Assembly: GCA_021153185.1 (NCBI GenBank)
Contig: JAGKTY010000046.1
Coordinates: forward strand, 1-11,958
Length of the DNA: 11,958 bases
Reading direction: 5' to 3'
DNA from: Lachnospiraceae bacterium
GTDB taxonomy: Bacteria > Bacillota > Clostridia > Lachnospirales > Lachnospiraceae
Within the stretch, counting starts at the first letter, position 1. The number at the start of each line of letters is the position of its first letter. Under the pieces are notes generated by a model. That model worked only from the letters and a program-made list of their open reading frames with translations, had not been told where the DNA came from and searched no databases. Both the position numbers and the translations under genes were made by a program. Positions 8,273 to 11,958 of this stretch are shown piece after piece.

Positions 8273-8287
8273 AACCCCGTCCCCTAG
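8273..8287. repeat. Right copy of the GGGGACGGGG repeat, inverted
   Basis: aaccccgtcccctag is the exact reverse complement of 5614-5628. The bases that follow, gtaccaaaatac, also resemble gtccaaaacac just after the left repeat. The flanking stem seen at the left copy is largely lost here. Two copies in opposite orientation about 2.6 kb apart bracket the macro-domain and zinc-ribbon genes. Confidence 0.6.
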
Positions 8288-8291
8288 TACC

Positions 8292-8330
8292 AAAATACTT
8301 TTCGTGTGCCATAGCAGGATTTGTGAATAG
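8292..8330 (+). pseudogene. P-loop fragment of a low-molecular-weight tyrosine phosphatase gene (left; probable attL core)
   Basis: In frame, the bases read KILFVCHSRICE and then TAG (8328-8330). KILFVCHGNICRS is the hallmark start of low-molecular-weight protein tyrosine phosphatases, whose CX5R loop is the active site. No start codon or remainder of the gene is present. The stretch matches 11088-11109 at 18 of 22 bases, with three of the four differences at third codon positions, and the match ends at gcaggattt in both. It is read here as an integrase core site derived from that gene. Confidence 0.55.
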
Positions 8331-8379
8331 CGCCAAGAATGGCTCAAATACGCGGTTCCCAGTGTATGGAAGGCTTGAT

Positions 8380-8406
8380 TTACACCTTGCTTACACCTTT
8401 TGGTGT
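8380..8406. repeat. Pair of TTACACCTT sites (left end), with a small hairpin
   Basis: TTACACCTT occurs at 8380-8388 and 8391-8399, one helical turn apart. The second copy also pairs with GGTGT (8402-8406) through a four-T loop. The same pair occurs at 10927-10947 near the other end of the island. The layout resembles integrase arm-type sites, placed inside the core site at 8298-8322. Confidence 0.5.
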
Positions 8407-8442
8407 GAGAGGAATATGGACCATCCCGAAAATATGAATAAG

Positions 8443-8488
8443 GCCATCTTATCTGCTAAATACTTAGTAAGATAAGGTGGCTTTTTTT
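8443..8488 (+). terminator. Rho-independent terminator at the left end of the island
   Basis: The arm gccatcttatct (8443-8454) pairs with agataaggtggc (8470-8481), with one G-T wobble, and inner bases ctaa/ttag extend the stem. Seven T follow (8482-8488). It points rightwards and would stop read-through from region 2 into the toxin-antitoxin operon. No gene directly upstream needs it, so it may insulate the island. Confidence 0.8.
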
Positions 8489-8499
8489 GAAAATCAAAA

Positions 8500-8537
8500 C
8501 GGAAAATGCCTAAAAATAAAAAAATAGGCAAATTCCG
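8500..8537 (-). terminator. Second hairpin, possibly a leftward terminator
   Basis: The arms cggaaaatgccta and taggcaaattccg pair at 11 of 13 positions around an A-rich loop. On the minus strand the hairpin is followed by TTTTGATTTT, a weak T-run. No minus-strand gene is seen that would use it. Confidence 0.3.
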
Positions 8538-8599
8538 GTACCCAATTGATTAATATTACATTTTAAAATATTCAACAGATAAAATAAATGTGGAAAATA

Positions 8600-8628
8600 T
8601 TGAAATTTCATTCTAAATGTAGTATTAT
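8600..8628 (+). promoter_or_regulatory. Promoter and possible operator of the AbiE operon
   Basis: TTGAAA (8600-8605) and TATTAT (8623-8628) are spaced by exactly 17 bases. A perfect 10-base palindrome, TGAAATTTCA (8601-8610), overlaps the -35 box. AbiEi antitoxins repress their own operons by binding inverted repeats at the promoter, so this palindrome is a candidate operator. The start codon follows about 30 bases after the predicted transcription start. Confidence 0.55.
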
Positions 8629-8666
8629 GATTCCAGAATAAATCTATGTAAAGCAGAGTGTTTGAT

Positions 8667-9245
8667 ATGATGAATATTTCAGAAAAAAAGAGGCTATATA
8701 CGACCACTGAGCTATTGAATATGGGTGCAACTTACTATGAAATTAAAAAGCTGGTCAATGCTGGAATACTATATAAACTGGATAAAAGTGTATATGAGAC
8801 TGTTAACTATAGCGGTGAAGAGTCGGATTTTTACTATGCTATGGCATATGCTCCGGAGGGAGTAGTATGTCTGATGAGCGCTGCAGTTCATTACGGCCTT
8901 TCTACTTACAGGCCAAGCGAAGTGGATATAGCGATTCCGAGGAATCATAAGGTGTCAACTCTACCTGAATGGCCGCCCCTTCATGTTGTATCTTTTACCG
9001 GGGATAGGTATAGTGTGGGCATAGTTGAACAGATTGAGGATGATAATAAATATAACATTTATGATATTGAGAAAACCATAATTGATATTCTCTTTTATCG
9101 CAACAAGGTTGGGATAGAGGAAACAAAGGAAATTCTTATTAATTATCTAGGTCGGTCTGATAGAGATTTGAACAAACTGCACGAATACGCGCAAAAACTA
9201 AGATGTGAAAAAATTCTACGAACTTATTTGGAGGTTCTTATTTAA
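8667..9245 (+). CDS. abiEi: AbiEi-family antitoxin of a type IV toxin-antitoxin system
   Basis: This is the antitoxin of an AbiE-type pair. It neutralises the AbiEii nucleotidyltransferase toxin without a stable complex and represses the operon. The 192 residues show the family layout. An N-terminal winged helix covers about 1-50 (YTTTELLNMGATYYEIKKLV and a basic wing). It is followed by CLMSAAVHYGLST (68-80), the strand VDIAIPRNHK (86-95), IYDIEKTIIDILFYRNKVG (131-149) and a C-terminal helical part ending KLHEYAQKLRCEKILRTYLE. ATG 8667 is used, with a weak GCAGAG about 8 bases upstream; GTG 8658 is in frame and would add three residues. The stop TAA overlaps the toxin ATG (TAATG), so the two are translationally coupled. 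The gene is AT-rich compared with gltBD, in keeping with transfer. Family is confident; phage defence is not proven for this copy. Confidence 0.87.
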   Translation: MMNISEKKRLYTTTELLNMGATYYEIKKLVNAGILYKLDKSVYETVNYSGEESDFYYAMAYAPEGVVCLMSAAVHYGLSTYRPSEVDIAIPRNHKVSTLPEWPPLHVVSFTGDRYSVGIVEQIEDDNKYNIYDIEKTIIDILFYRNKVGIEETKEILINYLGRSDRDLNKLHEYAQKLRCEKILRTYLEVLI

Positions 9246-10150
9246 TGAATGCTGAATCAGTTAAGGCAAGACTTAAAAATGTTGCTATGGAGACTGGACG
9301 AACATTTCAGGATCTTTTGGGATCATACGGAATGGAAAGAACACTTTATAGATTATCCATTTCAGACTATCGCGATAAGTTCACGCTTAAGGGCGGCATA
9401 TTCTTGTACGCATTATATGATGGAGATTATCCAAGGGCAACAACAGATATCGACTTATTGGCGAGGGGTATAGGAAACGATATTGATGAGATGAGAACTG
9501 TGTTTACGCACATATTTTCTATCACAACAGATGATCCATTAAAGTATGATTTGGAATCATTGGATGTTAAGGCAATTACGGAATTTAAGGAATATCACGG
9601 AGTTAATGTGTCTATAACCGCATATATGGATAGGACACGTATTCCGGTTTCGATAGATATTGGATTTGGAGATGTAATATACCCTGATAGGATACTTATG
9701 GATTTCCCGGTACTATTATCAGAAGAGACTCCGGAAGTATATGCATATTCTTTATATTCGAGTATTGCGGAGAAGTTTGAGGCAATGGTTTCATTGGGAT
9801 ATGATAATAGCAGATTTAAGGATTTTTATGATATTTATTTGAATGCACAGAAATATGATTTTGATGGTCAAACACTGGTAGAAGCCATAAAGGAAACCTT
9901 TGATCATAGGGGAACTTCATTACATACAATAGTTGCATTTAATCCAGAATATTCTGATGATGCGATACGATTATCACGGTGGAAGAGCTTTGTGAAGAAA
10001 AAGAAGGTTTCTTTAGATGTTACACTTCCGGAAACCATAGAGACTATTAAGCAATTTCTGCTACCTTTAATAGATGTAATAGAAACAGGACGAAGTTTTG
10101 ATTCAAAATGGGATAGCAGGGAACAGCAGTGGAATGATAATTGCCAATAA
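9245..10150 (+). CDS. abiEii: AbiEii/AbiGii-family nucleotidyltransferase toxin
   Basis: This is the toxin of the pair, a DNA polymerase beta-like nucleotidyltransferase that arrests growth; relatives have been shown to add nucleotides to tRNA or to bind GTP. The 301-residue length is typical. Visible motifs are the nucleotide-binding LKGGIFLYAL (48-57) and the metal-binding RATTDIDLLARG (64-75; Asp68 and Asp70). A third acid is probably Asp138 in VSIDIGFGD, followed by AEKFEAM (175-181) and NSRFKDFYDIY (188-198), with the conserved Lys and Asp of motifs III and IV. All key residues are present, so the toxin looks active. Translation starts at an ATG overlapping the antitoxin stop, with GGAGG at 9230-9234 inside the antitoxin gene. 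A further gene begins 31 bases downstream, probably on the same transcript. Confidence 0.9.
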   Translation: MNAESVKARLKNVAMETGRTFQDLLGSYGMERTLYRLSISDYRDKFTLKGGIFLYALYDGDYPRATTDIDLLARGIGNDIDEMRTVFTHIFSITTDDPLKYDLESLDVKAITEFKEYHGVNVSITAYMDRTRIPVSIDIGFGDVIYPDRILMDFPVLLSEETPEVYAYSLYSSIAEKFEAMVSLGYDNSRFKDFYDIYLNAQKYDFDGQTLVEAIKETFDHRGTSLHTIVAFNPEYSDDAIRLSRWKSFVKKKKVSLDVTLPETIETIKQFLLPLIDVIETGRSFDSKWDSREQQWNDNCQ

Positions 10151-10181
10151 GATGATATAGCAGAACAGGAGGGCGAAGTTT

Positions 10182-10915
10182 ATGAATATTGAAGCATATG
10201 ACATTGATTCATTACGAAAGCTGGTTCGTTCATTACAGAACGAAAATACTGTTCTTAAAGCTCAATTACAAAAGGCTAATATACCATATGAAAAATATAG
10301 TCATTTTGAGGAACAGATAGAAAACTTAGAAAACTATGATCCGGATCAGGGTGAAAGAATTATCATTCCGGAATATATAACTGATGACATGGCCAAGAGG
10401 TATTTTGCCATGTTTTGGGGACGGCAGGATGTATTTGCAAAGAGAGGTAAGAATGGCGGATATTTTTCACAATGTAACAGATTATAAATGCAATATATGA
10501 TTCGGGTAATTATATAGAAAAATTTGAGCAGGATTTGGTAGAGGCAGAAAAAGAAATTATCATTTCAAGCCCGGATATACGTGCTGAAAAGATTGCAAGG
10601 TTTATAAAAATTGTAAAGGAACGCCAGGAAAAAGGTGTGAAGGTTACTGTTATCATGCTTAATCCAGATAACGCAATGTATGGAAATTCAGCAGTGAATT
10701 ACGAGTTGATTGGTGCAATGCAGGGTGTTGGGATAACTGTAGTTGCAAAAGAAGAGATAGATGAGCGTTTTGCTGTAATTGATAATCAGATTGTATGGCA
10801 TGGAGGTATGAATCTTTTAGGCAAGGAAGATGTCTGGGATAATTTGATGCGTATAAAGAATGTAGATGTTGCAGCCGAATTGCTTGAGATATCACTAGGG
10901 AAAAAAGAGGCATAA
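10182..10915 (+). pseudogene. TOTE-like primase/helicase defence protein with internal deletion and frameshift
   Basis: Two open frames appear to be the two ends of one large gene. The 5' part (10182-10487, 101 codons, AGGAGGG at 10167-10173) has a coiled coil (about 8-35) and then YDPDQGERIIIPEYITDDMA and FAMFWGRQDVFAKRGKNGGY. That sequence is typical of the N-terminus of the roughly 1000-residue DEAD/DEAH helicases with an archaeo-eukaryotic primase domain, called TOTE conflict systems. The 3' part (open from 10478, 145 codons, stop 10913-10915) is a phospholipase D-like C-terminal domain: AIYDSGNYIEKFEQDL, EIIISSPDIRAEKIARF, RFAVIDNQIVWHGGMNLLG, DNLMRI. The first His-Lys of the HKD motif is missing. 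The frames differ by two bases, and the whole primase and helicase core is absent at the join (about 10470-10486). A working protein is not expected. Alternatively the two could be separate small proteins, but the second lacks a start. Confidence 0.7.
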
Positions 10916-10926
10916 TATTATGATTT

Positions 10927-10947
10927 TTACACCTTATTTTACACCTT
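10927..10947. repeat. Pair of TTACACCTT sites (right end)
   Basis: TTACACCTT occurs at 10927-10935 and 10939-10947, 12 bases apart. It begins 11 bases after the broken defence gene. This is the same 9-mer as at 8380-8399. It is read as the right arm-site pair of the island. Confidence 0.5.
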
Positions 10948-10984
10948 TTGCTAACAAAACTATGCCATTTTATACCAATACATG

Positions 10985-11027
10985 ACAATGGGGGAGGACT
11001 GCGCGAAGCGGGGAGGGACCCCATTGT
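10985..11027. other. G-rich hairpin next to the right end of the island
   Basis: The arms acaatgggg (10985-10993) and ccccattgt (11019-11027) are perfect complements around 25 bases. The loop is purine-rich and contains its own cgc-gaa-gcg mini-hairpin. No T-run follows, so it is unlikely to be a terminator. It lies between the TTACACCTT pair and the phosphatase fragment; a role in recombination is possible but unproven. Confidence 0.5.
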
Positions 11028-11072
11028 ATATGACAAAATGCTGATAAATCAAGGAAATAAAGGAAAAAGCGT

Positions 11073-11120
11073 ATGATTAGAGTTTTATTCGTATGTCACG
11101 GCAGGATTTACCGGGCATGA
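11073..11120 (+). pseudogene. 5' stub of a low-molecular-weight tyrosine phosphatase gene (right; probable att core)
   Basis: ATG 11073 with AAAGGAAA about 6 bases upstream opens MIRVLFVCHGRIYRA followed by TGA (11118-11120). The start and the CX5R loop (Cys8 to Arg14) match low-molecular-weight protein tyrosine phosphatases (usual form VLFVCHGNICRSPMAE). The rest of the protein is missing. The stretch around 11088-11109 is a direct repeat of the fragment at 8301-8322. It may still be translated as a 15-residue peptide. Confidence 0.6.
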
Positions 11121-11183
11121 TGAAAAGTCTCAAATTGTCTTATAAGTCCCGAAAATAAGCGTTTTTTGTGTTTCGCTCTCAAT

Positions 11184-11202
11184 TTTACCAAAGATTTACC
11201 AA
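11184..11202. repeat. Pair of TTTACCAA sites
   Basis: TTTACCAA occurs at 11184-11191 and 11195-11202, exactly 11 bases apart. It follows the right phosphatase stub by 75 bases, much as the TTACACCTT pair follows the left one by 58 bases. The sequence differs from TTACACCTT, which suggests a second element with its own recombinase specificity. Confidence 0.45.
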
Positions 11203-11259
11203 TATTTCTGGAGAGTCAGACTTGCGAAAATATGGAACCAGAATGAGGAGAAAATCAAA

Positions 11260-11505
11260 ATGAGCGATTTATTAACTTGTGAATTTAATATCGATACTGC
11301 CTGTGTGGAGCTTTGCTTCGCTGATGGCAGCATGATTTCTATAGACTGCACCGCCGTTGAGAACGAGGTCGCAGACAATATGTACCAGAGGTCAGAGCTT
11401 GACTATCTGATATACAATGACCCGGTAGCCTATGCGAATTTAATTCTCAATGGTGACCCGGAAACATACTTGAAAACCGTTACGGAATACAACCCTTTGG
11501 ACTGA
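11260..11505 (+). CDS. Small protein, probably DUF6061 family
   Basis: This 81-residue protein matches, from memory, a small family common in Clostridia (DUF6061), recognised by CEFNIDTACVELCFADGSMI (7-26), AVENEVADNMYQRSELDYLI (32-51) and LILNGDPETYLKTVTEY near the end. It is acidic, soluble and has no signal or membrane segment. The function of the family is unknown. The start is supported by GAGGAG at 11245-11250, 9 bases from ATG 11260. It has its own strong terminator and is followed by a TetR-type regulator gene; I recall this pairing from mobile elements carrying transporters, but cannot check it here. Confidence 0.8.
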   Translation: MSDLLTCEFNIDTACVELCFADGSMISIDCTAVENEVADNMYQRSELDYLIYNDPVAYANLILNGDPETYLKTVTEYNPLD

Positions 11506-11521
11506 TTACCAGAGATAAAGC

Positions 11522-11568
11522 AAGCCGTCTGTGCGGGCATGAGAAATGCTCGTACAGACGGCTTTTTA
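11522..11568 (+). terminator. Strong rho-independent terminator after the DUF6061-type gene
   Basis: A 19-pair stem (11522-11540 with 11546-11564, two G-T wobbles) closes a gagaa loop and is followed by a run of T. It separates the small gene from the TetR promoter. Confidence 0.93.
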
Positions 11569-11603
11569 GGTGAGTATCTGTTTTCAAATGATAATTTTTA
11601 TTG

Positions 11604-11655
11604 CTTGACCGATTCGGTTATTGGTGCTATACTCTAAATAACCGAATCGGTTATT
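11604..11655 (+). promoter_or_regulatory. TetR-gene promoter with two operators
   Basis: TTGACC (11605-11610) and TATACT (11628-11633) are spaced by 17 bases. A perfect palindrome, aataaccgaatcggttatt (11637-11655), lies just after the -10 box, over the expected transcription start. A second, partial copy (11604-11622, perfect on its right half) overlaps the -35 box. This is the usual layout for a TetR-family repressor that controls its own gene. Confidence 0.9.
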
Positions 11656-11676
11656 ATGTAAAAAGGAGAAAATGAA

Positions 11677-11958
11677 TTGGACAAATTTTTGGCCCTGACC
11701 GAAGAAAAGAGAACGGCTATTCTCAATGCGGCGCTCCAGTGTTTCGGCAAGTTTGGTTATGAAAAAGCCTCAATCAATGATATTGCGGTAGCCGCACACA
11801 TTTCCAAAGCGTCTGTGTTTCAGTATTTCGGCAGTAAAAAGCAGCTCTACATTTACCTACTGGAATACTGCAAGAAAATCATAGAGGGAATATTTGACAA
11901 GGAAGCCCTCAATTCCCAAACAGATTTGTTCGACAGAATCCTGGCATCCAGCCGCATG
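11677..11958 (+). CDS. TetR/AcrR-family transcriptional repressor, 3'-truncated by the window edge
   Basis: The first 94 codons of a TetR-type repressor are present. The N-terminal DNA-binding domain is complete: a first helix (EEKRTAILNAALQCFGKFGY, about 9-28), then the helix-turn-helix ASINDIAVAAHISKASVFQY (31-50) and FGSKKQLYIYLLEY (51-64). The ligand-binding domain begins after about residue 65 and is cut off. The start is TTG 11677, with AGGAG (11664-11668) 8 bases upstream. ATG 11672 is out of frame and ATG 11656 is followed at once by a stop, so TTG is the only sensible choice. The promoter carries palindromes that this protein probably binds. TetR regulators of this type commonly control drug-efflux or similar transporters, which would lie beyond the window. 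Confidence 0.93.
   Translation, partial: MDKFLALTEEKRTAILNAALQCFGKFGYEKASINDIAVAAHISKASVFQYFGSKKQLYIYLLEYCKKIIEGIFDKEALNSQTDLFDRILASSRM

Noticed and set aside
10659..11036. Minus-strand open frame of 125 codons
   Set aside because: It runs antisense through the phospholipase D-like domain and the hairpin, is low in complexity (many Ser, Leu, His), and has no supported start.

Overview
The window looks like a chromosome segment from a Gram-positive anaerobe of the class Clostridia, most likely a Lachnospiraceae-type gut bacterium. The reasons are strong GGAGG-type ribosome binding sites, moderate to low GC, and protein sequences typical of that group (a clostridial GltB/GltD pair, a probable DUF6061 protein next to a TetR regulator, and an AbiE toxin-antitoxin pair). 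All supported genes lie on the + strand. No rRNA, tRNA, CRISPR array or intact transposase/integrase gene was seen.

Region 1 (1-5730) is core metabolism. It holds the glutamate synthase operon gltB-gltD; gltB is cut off at its 5' end by the window edge. The two subunits together turn glutamine and 2-oxoglutarate into two glutamates using NAD(P)H. A repeat-like hairpin (5603-5637) and a terminator-like hairpin (5672-5721) follow gltD.

Region 2 (about 5603-8290) is an accessory stretch. It holds an unrecognised 94-residue helical protein, a macro-domain (ADP-ribose binding) protein overlapping or abutting it, about 800 bases of decayed coding DNA that includes the C-terminal end of a NUDIX hydrolase, and a zinc-ribbon protein of unknown function. 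A 15-base sequence, ctaggggacggggtt, sits at the left edge, and its exact reverse complement sits at the right edge.

Region 3 (about 8298-11109) is AT-rich and appears to be a small genomic island. It carries an AbiEi/AbiEii (type IV) toxin-antitoxin operon and a broken gene that joins the first about 100 residues of a TOTE-like primase/helicase defence protein to its last about 145 residues. Its two ends look like the attachment sites of a lost tyrosine recombinase. At each end is a short direct repeat made of the P-loop start of a low-molecular-weight tyrosine phosphatase gene. Just inside each end is a pair of TTACACCTT sites spaced 11-12 bases.

Region 4 (11085-11958) seems to begin a second element at the same kind of site, with its own TTTACCAA pair. 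It contains a probable DUF6061 protein, a strong terminator, and the start of a TetR-family repressor gene whose promoter carries a full palindromic operator and a second partial one.
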